Shown here piece after piece: positions 10,305-20,260 of a DNA stretch of 64,000 nucleotides (position 1 is its first letter; every line of letters starts with the position of its first letter). The notes under the pieces were generated by a model, which saw only the letters and a list, made by a program, of their open reading frames with translations, was not told where the DNA came from and made no database searches. This DNA comes from Helianthus annuus (lineage: Eukaryota; Streptophyta; Magnoliopsida; Asterales; Asteraceae): positions 89,718,753 through 89,782,752 of the forward strand of contig NC_035448.2 of the NCBI RefSeq assembly GCF_002127325.2, read 5' to 3'. The position numbers and the translations under genes are program-made.

Positions 10305-12536
10305 TTTTTTTTGGGTAAAGGGTTACCCCGGTAAATCTATTATAAACCGCAAATAAGTACAAGTAGTGAGGATGAATTCCACACTAGTTCATATACAGGA
10401 CATGCCCCGTATATGTAAGCCAACAAATAAAAACACCTAAGACATTCACATCAAACCTAGCCTACTACACATCATGCAAGATATCTAGTAGACAAAACAA
10501 AACATAACCAAAATCTTCAACCGCCATCATCGAAAATGAAGTTCCCACAAAAGGGCAGCCCCTTTAATCGAACCGAATGCAAACTAACCATTGAATCTCT
10601 TTGTCGAAGAAGTGCTTGCCCCTGTTCTAGAAGACGAAGTATATGTACCCGCATCTTTGGTTTCATCATAAACAACTTCAACCCCATCCTCATCTAAATC
10701 CACATGAGCCTGACTTCCCCTTTTGGCTCTCTCGTGCGTTGCAGCCCCACGTTCTCCAACACCCTCAAGAGCAGAAAACGGATTATGAGTTTGGACTTTA
10801 TGGGAAGTAGAAACCTGCTGAGGCGCAACGGCCTTTTTCTTCCTATCCACCGGTCTGTACTCAAATTTTGGCTTTTGGTTATTAACTTGAAAGCCATTCT
10901 TCTTAGCACTTTTCTTAACCGGAACATCAGTGAAACCATCCTCGTCTACTGTTGGCCTCGATGTTGTGCCAATACGAGTAGGACATTCCACAGAGTCATG
11001 CCCAAACACACAGCAGTGAGCACATCTCGGAGGTTCCCATTCATACTCCACCCGAATAGTAACCGTAACATAATTGTTCCCATCCAAATCAGGAATAGCC
11101 ATGGTTATATTACTTTTCAACTCTTGATCAGCTGGTATGTCAATGAGAGCCCTAGCATAGCTGCTCCGACCCCAAGCATCATTACACATATCAACAGTAT
11201 ACGAATCCAGCCGCACAGGAGAACCAATTTTTGAAGCCAGCATGCTTAACCCATCATCAGAATATGCCACTAGAGGGACGTCATGCAATTTCACCCAAAC
11301 CGCGACGTTTTTAAACTCTTCTTTCTTAAGGCTGTTTGTAGGGGACCAAATGTTGAGAAACAAGGGTTTGTTACGAATCATCCAAGGACCCCCTTCAAGA
11401 ACAGCGTCCATTCCCTTTCTATCTTCAAACTTGAAGAAGAAGAACCCATTTGAATTCATCATCGTTTTCTGAAGACCATGTTTCTTCCAATTTGTTCTCA
11501 CAAAGTAATCAACAACCGGATATGCAATTCTATCCCCCAAGAAATAACCATAAAGAGTATTAGCTAACCTGTTATTAACTTGACGAACAGAGTCAATAGG
11601 CAGCACTACATCCACACCCTCCAATGAGGCATCCGAGCATAGCTTCCGAAAATTGACTTTCGGTACTTGGTTAGCCACTTCATTGGATTTCCTAGCACTT
11701 TCCTCTTCACTATGAGCCTGGTTTGTATTACCAACCCGTTTAGGGCCATTCTGATCAACCTGTTTGTTTAGAACCACATCAGCATACAACTGTTGCTGTA
11801 CTCGAGCATTTTCAACCTGTTCCTGCTTTCGGACACGAGCCGGGCTGACATCATTTAGCGGAAGCACAAATGATACCTTTCTCTTATCAAAAACCATTGC
11901 ATAATCCTCATCAGGTGAATCCGAACAGCCAAGAACATAATCAGTATCATTTAGCGGAACCATGAACCGAACCTTCTTATTCCCCACTTCTGAAACGGTA
12001 GGGATTTGTGAATTCTGACGTGGCTCAAAAGGTTTCCCATCAATGCTTCGGATCTTCCTCACAAAGACGTTTGAGTCCTCCTCAGTTCGTTCATCCATTG
12101 ATCAAACGTATGACGGCTGAAAACAAACCCTAAATCGTCCAAGAATTGAATCCGACACAAAAGTTTGACACAATAACAGCCGCCTCAAACAAACCCTAAT
12201 CCAACTGAAATAACCCCAAATCCACAATTACTGGTATTCGAGATCAATAATCAGCAAGAAAAACGTTGGATTACCGCCGCAACCGTAAACCCTAATCGAT
12301 GGAAAAGATGCAGCCGGTAAACCCTAATCGAATGAAACTTAATCTGAATTCAGAAACGATTGACAACCAAACCCTAGCGCACGTAACTCAATCTGATTTC
12401 AGATGATTTGAATCTAACGAAACGAAATCCTTAGACACTAACCAAAATCGATCAAGACCAAGTTGTGATTGAAACGGCTAGGGTTTCACGAATTCACCAA
12501 AGTCGCCCAGAGCTTCCCCATTAGTCTAGTAGTTTT
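10305..12536 (-). mobile_element. LINE-1: ORF1-only, non-autonomous LINE
   Basis: A minus-strand insertion with poly(A) at its left end and exact 17-bp target duplications. It has a roughly 440-bp 5' leader, one 504-codon ORF1, then directly a 3' UTR of about 280 bp closing with GGGTAACCCTTTACCC and poly(A). The 3' UTR resembles that of LINE-3 (33234-35194), for example GAACTAGTGTGGA and CCTCACTACTTGT. No endonuclease or reverse transcriptase frame lies between ORF1 and the 3' UTR. It must have been copied by enzymes supplied in trans. It is younger than element B. Confidence 0.88.
10584..12098 (-). CDS. LINE ORF1 protein (DUF4283-like with zinc knuckle)
   Basis: 504 residues from ATG at 12098. 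The first 150 residues are polar and carry a short internal repeat (KKVRFMVPLND, then RKVSFVLPLND). Residues about 170-330 resemble DUF4283, found in ORF1 of plant L1-type LINEs (FFFFKFEDRKGMDAVLEGGPW, then KNVAVWVKLHDVPL). A canonical CCHC knuckle CAHCCVFGHDSVEC lies at about 359-372. The tail is Lys/Ser-rich and ends RFNG. Such proteins bind LINE RNA as chaperones in the ribonucleoprotein. The frame is undamaged, so the copy is recent. The next feature downstream is the 3' UTR, not ORF2. It could be expressed from its own leader or as part of B's leader RNA, both being on the minus strand. Confidence 0.85.
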   Translation of the reverse strand: MDERTEEDSNVFVRKIRSIDGKPFEPRQNSQIPTVSEVGNKKVRFMVPLNDTDYVLGCSDSPDEDYAMVFDKRKVSFVLPLNDVSPARVRKQEQVENARVQQQLYADVVLNKQVDQNGPKRVGNTNQAHSEEESARKSNEVANQVPKVNFRKLCSDASLEGVDVVLPIDSVRQVNNRLANTLYGYFLGDRIAYPVVDYFVRTNWKKHGLQKTMMNSNGFFFFKFEDRKGMDAVLEGGPWMIRNKPLFLNIWSPTNSLKKEEFKNVAVWVKLHDVPLVAYSDDGLSMLASKIGSPVRLDSYTVDMCNDAWGRSSYARALIDIPADQELKSNITMAIPDLDGNNYVTVTIRVEYEWEPPRCAHCCVFGHDSVECPTRIGTTSRPTVDEDGFTDVPVKKSAKKNGFQVNNQKPKFEYRPVDRKKKAVAPQQVSTSHKVQTHNPFSALEGVGERGAATHERAKRGSQAHVDLDEDGVEVVYDETKDAGTYTSSSRTGASTSSTKRFNG

Positions 12537-12553
12537 TAAGCCTTGTATTTGTT
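12537..12553. repeat. 17-bp target duplication, right of LINE-1
   Basis: Exact match to 10288-10304. Confidence 0.93.
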
Positions 12554-14608
12554 CGTTATGTCATGTATCGTATTAGTTCGTATCGCGGCCCTCTAGGCAT
12601 GTATGCGAAGATTAAGTAAAGTTCTCAAGTATTCTAGACTAGGTATATTTATATCACGGCCACCCGGCACCTGTGCGAAGTTTAGTAAATAGTTCGCAGC
12701 CTTTCTAGGCATGTGTGCGAAGATCAGTCATAATATCGCGGCCAACCCTGGCGTGTATGCGAAGATCAGTTCAATTAGTATCACTAGTCTAGCAGTATCT
12801 TAACCAATCACCTTCCTCACCCGAGGATCATATCACTACGTTCCATTATAGATAAGTACCAGTAAATAATCAAATCCCATTCCCACCCTGGGAATCCCAT
12901 GCCTTGGCTGTGTGAACTCACCTGGGTTTGCTCGGTATGTTATTGCTTCTAGGGTTAATTTGTGTTTAAGTCCGTTGCACACGATCTAAGGTACATTGCA
13001 CATAAATCCACTGTGAGTATTTTACTTTCAATTATGTTTACAACTCTTTGGTGTTCAAATAGTATCATACGGTAATGTATCGCACAGAAACATGTAGTAT
13101 CATTCATTAACACTTAGCATCATATCAGACAGTATCGCATAAGCGTATACAGTAGTGACAATAGCATGCAGTAGTATATTATAAAGTGCAGCACATACAG
13201 TAGTGACAGTAGCATCCACTTATTCATTCATGTCTCATCAATAACTCAGGTCATGCTTATCAACACAGAGCACAGACCATATATGTATGCATTACAGAAT
13301 TCGGACAACAGCATAATCACAAATTTGCACCATTCCTTTACATAAAGGTCGGACATGAATATACAAACAAAGGTCGGACATGTTAGCATTGTAATAAAGA
13401 TCGGACAAGGAAGTGGGGACCAAACTCGGACCATACACACTAATAAAGGTCGGACATAGGGGGTTGGGGTAAAAACTCGGACCAAGAGGGTTTTAGGGGT
13501 TGAAAGTCGGACATGGGGGTAACCCCTTTAAAATTCGGACAAGGGAAATGGGACCTCACAACTTCGGATAAGGGAACAACATGAAAGTCGGACCATTTCC
13601 TATGTTGAAAGGTCGGACATGAGATTGTGTTTAAAACTCGGAACTTATGCTTCTTGTATCAAAACTCGGACCAAGGAATCATTAAGAGTTCGGACATAGT
13701 GGCATGATAAAAGCTCGGACCATACATATCCTTAAAGAAGTCTGACCCTATGCTCTCTTTAACCAAAAATTCGGACAATGAACACATGATGAAAAACTCG
13801 GACATGCATGTTTATGAACATCGGACCTCTAATGTTCTAGGGATAAAAGTCGGGCGAGATGTCCTTGTTATAAACCTCAGACTAACAACATTCACAAAAC
13901 TCAGACAATCACGATTACAATTGAAGCAGTTACATCCATACATTCAACAGTTACGTTCTATTGTTCATGCGATCTCAAAACCCTAATTCATATCTGCTTA
14001 GCAGTAATCAACACACAATCAATATCTCTTCGTATCATACATCAAAATCATCAACCAATCGATTAAGCACTAGACAAATATCATAATCACAATAACCAGA
14101 ATCACATTAACAATTACAGAACTTAGCATGTGAAGAACTAGGGTTTACATGATCAATCAATCAACAATTAATCACAAACAATGTTTAAATCATTACCTTG
14201 ATTCGATTCTAGATGGATTGGTAATCAAACTTGATGCAAAAGACTTGTGAAACCAAGAATGATGAGAAGATGGTTGTAGAGAGGATTAGAGGAGGTGAAA
14301 GTACGTGTTTTGATTCTTTGTGAATGATTAGTGAATGATTAGGGAAGGGGATTAGGGTTATGAGTTGTTAAGGTTTCACTATCAACCCTAAACACCCTTA
14401 AGTATTATTTATTACAGTTTCAACACCACATTCCATTATTTGTCAAATCTTTCACAAGTAACACATAACCATGCACAACCACAAAACACTATATTGTATC
14501 AAAACGTATACAGTTTCATAGCAAACCAATTGTGCAAGTAAACAACTAAACAATAACTGAACGTGCAATAAATGCGAAATAGGAATCTTGGAAATTCGAG
14601 TTGTCACA

Positions 14609-14613
14609 AAAAG
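14609..14613. repeat. Target-site duplication AAAAG, right of element B
   Basis: Matches 2264-2268; marks the end of element B and the resumption of element A. Confidence 0.9.
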
Positions 14614-17600
14614 CGTAGAAGCCACGCATGTAGTCAAGGGTTGTAACATCGTCTTAGCTGGTCAGACCTTCTCGATCGACCTTATTCCCATAGTTTTGGG
14701 TAGTTTCGACATCGTTATTGGGATGGATTAGCTGTCCCGACAGCAGGCAGAAATCTTATGCAAGGAAAAGATAGTTCGCATTCCTCGTTCTGGCAAGGAA
14801 CCTATCGAAATTCAAGGCGACAACTGTGGTGCCGTGGTTGGCATCATCTCCTTCTTGAAGGCTCAGAAATGTTTACGAAAGGGGCACACCGCCATTCTGG
14901 CACTTGTTACTGATGCCTCGGCAAAGGAAAAGAAATTGGAAGATATTCCAGTGGTACGTGACTTCCCTCAAGTGTTTCCCGAAGATTTACCTGGTCTACC
15001 GCCTCATCGCCAGGTCGAGTTTCAAATCGAGCTAGCACCAGGAGCAGCACCAATAGCTCGCGCACCGTATCGTTTAGCTCCAACTGAACTGGAAGAACTG
15101 TCTAAGCAACTACAAGAACTTTTGGACAAGGGTTTTATCCGCCCTAGCTCTTCGCCTTGGGGAGCTCCAGTGCTATTCGTGAAAAATAAGGACGGTACAT
15201 TTAGAATGTGCATAGACTACCGTGAACTGAATAAGGTGACAGTGAAGAACCGCTATCCTCTTCCACGTATTGACGACTTATTCGACCAATTACAAGGGTC
15301 GAGCTACTATTCCAAGATAGACCTGAGGTCAGGTTACCATCAGTTGAGAGTCCGGGATGAGGACGTCTCTAAGACAGCATTCAGAACTCGCTACGGCCAC
15401 TACGAGTTTCTAGTCATGCCTTTTGGGCTAACGAACGCAACGGCAGTCTTTATGGACCTTATGAACAGGGTATGCAAACCCTATCTAGACAAGTTTGTCA
15501 TCGTTTTCATCGACGACATTCTGATCTACTCCAAGAGTCAGGAGGAACACGAGCAGCATTTACGGCTTATCTTGGAACTTCTACGAAAGGAACAGTTGTA
15601 CGCCAAGTTTTCAAAATGTGACTTCTGGCTTCGTGAAGTCCACTTCTTAGGCCATGTGGTAAACAATGATGGAATCCATGTTGATCCATCCAAGGTAGAT
15701 TCAATCAGGAACTGGCCTGCACCGCGCACACCAACGGAAATACGCCAATTCTTGGGTTTGGCAGGTTATTACAGACGGTTCATCAAAGATTTCTCAAAGA
15801 TTGCACAGCCGCTTACACTACTGACGCAGAAGGGTGTCACTTATCGATGGAGTAATACACAGGAAGCCGCTTTTCAACACCTAAAGGATAGGTTATGCAG
15901 CACACCTATACTCTCATTGCCAGAGGGCACAGACGATTTTGTGGTCTATTGTGACGCATTGATACAGGGGCTTGATTGTGTATTGATGCAACGGGATAAA
16001 GTCATTGCTTACGCTTCGCCCCAACTTAAGGTTCATGAACGGAACTACACGACGCACTATTTAGAGCTGTGAGCTGTTGTTTTCGCGCTCAAGATATGGC
16101 GACACTACCTGTACGGTACCAAATGCACTATTTACACCGATCACAGGAGTCTCGAGCATATCTTCAAGCAGAAGGAATTGAATATGCGCCAACGTCGATG
16201 GGTTGAACTACTGAACGATTACGAATGTGCCATCAAGTACCATCCGGGCAAAGCCAATGTCGTGGCTGATGCCCTCAGTCGCAAAGATACTACACCTAGA
16301 CGTGTACGAGCATTACAGCTCACTATTCAGTCCAGTCTTCCTGCACAGATACGAGATGCTCAGGTAGAAGAACTGAAACCAGAGAACGTCAAGGCTGAAG
16401 CCCTACGCGGCTCAAGACAACGACTACAACAAAAGGAAGACGGCGCTTACTATGTAACGGGGCGTATTTGGGTCCCACTATATGGCGGTCTACGAGAACT
16501 TGTGATGGATGAAGCGCACAAGTCTCGCTACTCGGTACATCCAGGGTCGGATAAAATGTACCACGATCTTAGAACAACGTATTCGTGGCCAAGCATGAAA
16601 GCCCTCATCGCAACTTACGTCGGCAAGTGTTTGACTTGTGCGAGAGTCAAAGTCGAGTATCAGAAACCTTCAGGCCTACTTCAGCAACCCAAGATACCGC
16701 AATCGAAATGGGAAGAAATTTCCATGGATTTTGTTACGGGCCTACCTAGATCCCAGCGTGGAAACGATACTATTTGGGTGATCGTGGATCGACTCACAAA
16801 GTCTGCACACTTCTTGGCAATCAAAGAAACGGACAAGTTCTCCACATTAGCAGACATATACTTGAAGGAACTGGTCTCGAGGCACGGGGTGCCCACCTCT
16901 ATCATTTCGGATCGTGATGCACGATTCACAGCAGAACTATGGCAAGCAACGCACAAAGCTTTTAGCTCGCGGCTAGACATGAGCACAGCATATCACCCTC
17001 AGACGGATGGGCAGTCTGAGCGCACGATTCAAACCTTAGAAGACATGCTTCGGGCATGTGTTATCGATTTCGGCAACAGCTGAGAAAAACATCTCCCGTT
17101 AGTGGAGTTCTCGTACAACAACAGTTACCACACCAGCATACAAGCCGCTCCATTCGAGGCATTGTACGGACGTAAATGCCGGTCACCTCTCTGTTGGGCA
17201 GAGGTGGGGGATAGTCAAATAACGGGTCCAGAAATGGTAGTTGATGCTACTGAACGGATTGCACAGATACGACAACGCATGGCGGCAGCTCGTGACCGTC
17301 AGAAAAGCTACGCTGATAAACGTAGGAAACCACTCGAGTTCCAAGTTGGGGATCGAGTGCTACTCAAAGTCTCACCCTGGAAGGGTGTAGTTCGTTTTGG
17401 TAAACGGGGCAAGCTCAATCCGCGGTACGTTGGACCGTTCGAGATCATTGAAAGAATAGGCAAAGTGGCCTACAAACTGAACCTGCCAGCAGAACTCGGT
17501 GCAGTTCATAACGTTTTCCACGTGTCGAATCTAAAGAAGTGTCTGCAGATGAGACCCTCATAGTTCCTTTGAAGGAACTCACTATCGACGAACAGTTACA

Positions 17601-17859
17601 TTTCGTCAAGGAACCTGTTGAAATCACGGACCGGGATGTTAAGGTCCTCAAGAACACCAGAATACCTCTTGTACGAGTTCGTTGGAACTCCCGTCGTGGC
17701 CCAGAGTATACCTGGGAACTACAAGACCAAATAGAACTCAAATATCCCCAGTTATTCGGAAACCGTGCAACCATTACTGAGGCCGAAGCTACTACAGAAT
17801 TTCGGGACGAAATTCCAACTCAACGGGGGGATGATGTGACACCCCAGGAAAACCAGTAA
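14614..17859 (+). pseudogene. Element A pol (protease to chromodomain), broken
   Basis: Continues the frame interrupted at 2268. Visible in order: protease C-terminal part (DIVIGMD), RT with FIDDILIYS, RNase H with TDHRSLEH, integrase with HHCC and the ISDRDARF and [12 protein letters not shown] motifs, GPY/F and the chromodomain ending DDVTPQENQ. Breaks against sister copies: TAG at 14729-14731 (Trp in sisters), TGA at 16070-16072 (Gly in sisters), TGA at 17081-17083 (Trp in sisters) and a one-base deletion near 17550 that shifts the frame before the chromodomain. With the gag lesions this makes A clearly dead, and it must be older than B, which sits in it. Confidence 0.92.
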
Positions 17860-17935
17860 ACGATATAACTTACCTAGCTTCCTCAGTAACCGCATGCTAA
17901 ATTTCGGGACGAAATTTCTTTCAAGTTGGGGATAA
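17860..17935 (+). other. 3' untranslated segment and purine tract of element A
   Basis: Holds the AAATTTCGGGACGAAATTT dyad and AGTTGGGGATAA, directly before LTR A. Both are conserved in B, C/E, E and J. Confidence 0.75.
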
Positions 17936-18270
17936 TGTGACAACTCAAGTTTCTGACATTTCCCTTTCGCATTTATTGAGCGTTGACTGTTTAGTTGATT
18001 TAATTATTTGACTTGTAACTGTATACACTCTGTTATGACAAACGTGTTATGATTATTACATGGTTATGTGCTTGGTGTAATGATGTGAAATTTGCTGAAA
18101 TACTTAACTATGTGAACCATGAAAGAACCCAACGAAACAGAAGTCTGTTTTGTCACTTCAATCTCAACGAAACAGGTTACGTTTCGCCGTGCACCACTCG
18201 ACGAAAGAGGCTGTTTTGCCGGCCCGCCGATTCGTTGAGGCCCAAGTCAAGGCCCAGCACATTAAACGTT

Positions 18271-18276
18271 TATAAG
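18271..18276 (+). promoter_or_regulatory. TATA box candidate in LTR A
   Basis: TATAAG about 45 bp upstream of AAACCCTAG, in the expected promoter part of the LTR. Confidence 0.5.
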
Positions 18277-19246
18277 TTACACGGCACAACTTACTTCGTC
18301 TCACTTTTCCAAGAACCGAAACCCTAGAGAATTTTCTGTGTGTCGACAGCTTTGTGCACTCCCGAGTCTCCTTAGCGATCAAACCTTCATATCCTCTATC
18401 TCGGTTAGTGCGTGCTTGTTAAACCGAATTCTTGATTCTGTGATTTCTCTAAAACATGTTTTGTGTATGCTTGATTTCTTGAACGGATGTGAGTATACGT
18501 GTAGGATGATTTTGATTCAATACGCATGATTGGTCGATTATATAATTCTATGCGAAACATGATGTTAATTTAGGGATCCTAGTAAACGGATTCGAATTGA
18601 GTGTTTAAGGGATTTAATGATGTTCATGATTGTAGGATGTTTGTTAATCATGCTGATTGGATACGGATCAATATGAGTCACTGTCATGAATCTGTGCTTA
18701 CGTAGTTATAACTTGCGAATCATGTGTTAATTTGATGATGATGTTCGGTGATGAATGATTTCTGTATGATGATTCTGTATGATGATGATGATCGATATTA
18801 GAGTAACGGCTGTTCTAGGTGAATTAGGGTTCTGCAACTCGTAACTGATACTTGGAACGAAACGGAATTCACGACGAATCAAACATGTTTCGCCGATGGG
18901 GTCACGACGAAACAGAATGTGTTTCGCCGGAGACATCACGACGTAACAATGGGCGTTTCGCCGAGGTAGGGTGACGACGAAACATGGGTGTTTCGTCAGG
19001 GGTAACTTAACTGCACAGTAACTTGACTTGACTTGGTTTGTTTCTGTTAAGACTTAACTGAGCTAGTTAACTAAGGTTTAGTATTGTGCATAACTTGTAT
19101 GGTTTTTGACTGCGTGATCTATGTTCCTCGGTGATTGAATATGCATGCACGAACTTCATGAATACCAACTGATTATGTATACGTGCCTACCTTAGGACGT
19201 GATTGATTAACTGTGAGCACATACTTAGCATACCGAGCAAACCAAG

Positions 19247-19760
19247 GTGAGTTCACACCCATACCAAGGCATGGGATTCCCGGGGTTGGGAATGGGTTGG
19301 AATATTGGAATTGAACGATTACTCGTACCTACGCTATTGCTAGACTATCTACCATCGTCCTCAGTTAGGCAGGGCACTTATGTAAAACCTACGTAAACTA
19401 GTACTTACCACTGTCCTCAGGGTTCGAGAGACACTTACGTAAAACCTACGTAAACTCATACTTACCACTGTCTTCGGGTCAGGAAGGACACTTACGTAAA
19501 GCCTACGTAAACCCCCGCGTACCACTGTCCTCGGTAAAGAAGGACACTTACGTAAAGCCTACGTAAACCCCGTACGTACTCCTGTTCTCGGGTTAAGAAG
19601 AACACTCATGGTTACGCATAGTCTAGTGTATTCAAACACGGGAAGCCCCCCACTAATTGAACAAACAATTGATTTAGTTAACATCGCATGGTTATGCAAT
19701 GAACTTACTTACTGTGAACTCGCTCAACTAGTTGTTGACTCTCTTTTACATGCCTTGCAG
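19247..19760 (+). other. Candidate leader intron in LTR A
   Basis: Donor AAG|GTGAGTTCACA at 19247, acceptor ATGCCTTGCAG|G ending at 19760, TTGAC branch-like site about 23 nt before it, 514 bp. Donor bases 19247-19257 can pair with TGTGAACTCGC at 19713-19723. Hairpins with covarying stems lie inside (19360-19604). Confidence 0.55.
19360..19604 (+). repeat. Hairpin array with TTACGTAAAACCTACGTAAAC spacers
   Basis: About five degenerate units of roughly 60 bp. The last two fold cleanly: TGTCCT/AGGACA at 19526-19546 and TGTTCT/AGAACA at 19583-19604. Each loop begins with CGG. LTR C and LTR H have the corresponding array. Confidence 0.8.
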
Positions 19761-20054
19761 GACCTTAGGTACTATGGAGCTTGCACGGGAGGCGCGGTCG
19801 TTGTGGGCACGGATAGTGAATGTTTCGTTAAACACTTTATGACATTTCATACTTTACTTATGTTGGGTTTTTATTTATACGCTTCCGCTAAACAGTGATA
19901 ACATACTTATATTTTGAACACCTTTCATATTGGTGGTTGATTGACATTTACTTTTACTTATTACTTACATGTTCAATATGATTGGTGGCTTGATCCTGGT
20001 CATGTCACGCCTCCAAGCGGTGGTACTCCGCGTGTGGATTTTGGGGGTGTGACA

Positions 20055-20260
20055 AGGTGGTTGAGGGATCCTCTGGTTGGGGGATGAAGCCCTTTGCCAA
20101 CCCAAGTGGACGGGCCACGTATTGCTGGTAGAAGCTTGGGTTAGCAGTTTTGACAACCTTTAAGGGGTTTAATCTTGTGAATAAATAAAACTTTATCTTT
20201 TGGCTATTTTTCGTGTTGTTATCCTTGTGAATTCTTTACTTTCCAACTGTTGTTACACAT
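20055..20260. other. Unassigned DNA between LTR A and LTR I
   Basis: About 206 bp with no gene seen. It is presumably flanking DNA of the locus into which A or I inserted. AGGTG at 20055-20059 would be A's right target duplication. Confidence 0.4.

Larger units (their letters stand above)
2269..14608 (-). mobile_element. Element B: complete Ty3/gypsy (Tekay-type chromovirus)
   Basis: Full-length minus-strand LTR retrotransposon inserted in the protease region of element A. It has LTRs at 2269-4792 and 9919-14608, a primer site, a small first gag exon with an intron, an uninterrupted gag-pol frame, a purine tract and AAAAG target duplications. By eye the LTRs differ at roughly 20-25 positions in 2.4 kb (about 1%), besides an 84-bp duplication in the 3' LTR and a 2.2 kb LINE in the 5' LTR. 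Under an assumed clock of about 1.3e-8 substitutions per site per year this is a few hundred thousand years. The coding part looks intact; the 5' LTR with its insertion may still act if the LINE is spliced out with the leader intron. Confidence 0.93.
9919..14608 (-). repeat. 5' LTR of element B, split by a LINE
   Basis: Same LTR as 2269-4792, enlarged by a LINE at 10305-12536 plus its duplicated 17-bp target. Without the insert it is about 2441 bp. The candidate leader intron runs from 12921 (donor GTGAGTTCACA) to 10210 (acceptor), so the LINE lies inside this intron. Confidence 0.92.
17936..20054 (+). repeat. 3' LTR of element A
   Basis: 2119 bp from TGTGACAACTCAAG to GGGGGTGTGACA. TATAAG lies at 18271-18276 with AAACCCTAG at 18319-18327 downstream. 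A leader donor TCG|GTTAGTG follows at 18404. The private motif is the dyad CGAAAC(N6-7)GTTTCG, seen upstream of the TATA box (18133-18235) and again at 18855-19000. Next come the inner donor, hairpin array, acceptor, GCTTCCGCTA (about 19881) and the conserved U5. The matching 5' LTR is outside the window. Confidence 0.9.

Noticed and set aside
10704..11234. 176-codon plus-strand ORF opposite the LINE ORF1
   Set aside because: Antisense shadow of the well-supported ORF1 frame; no domain seen.
18049..18529. Short plus-strand ORFs at the start of LTR A
   Set aside because: They cover the promoter and leader of the LTR with no conservation in sister LTRs.
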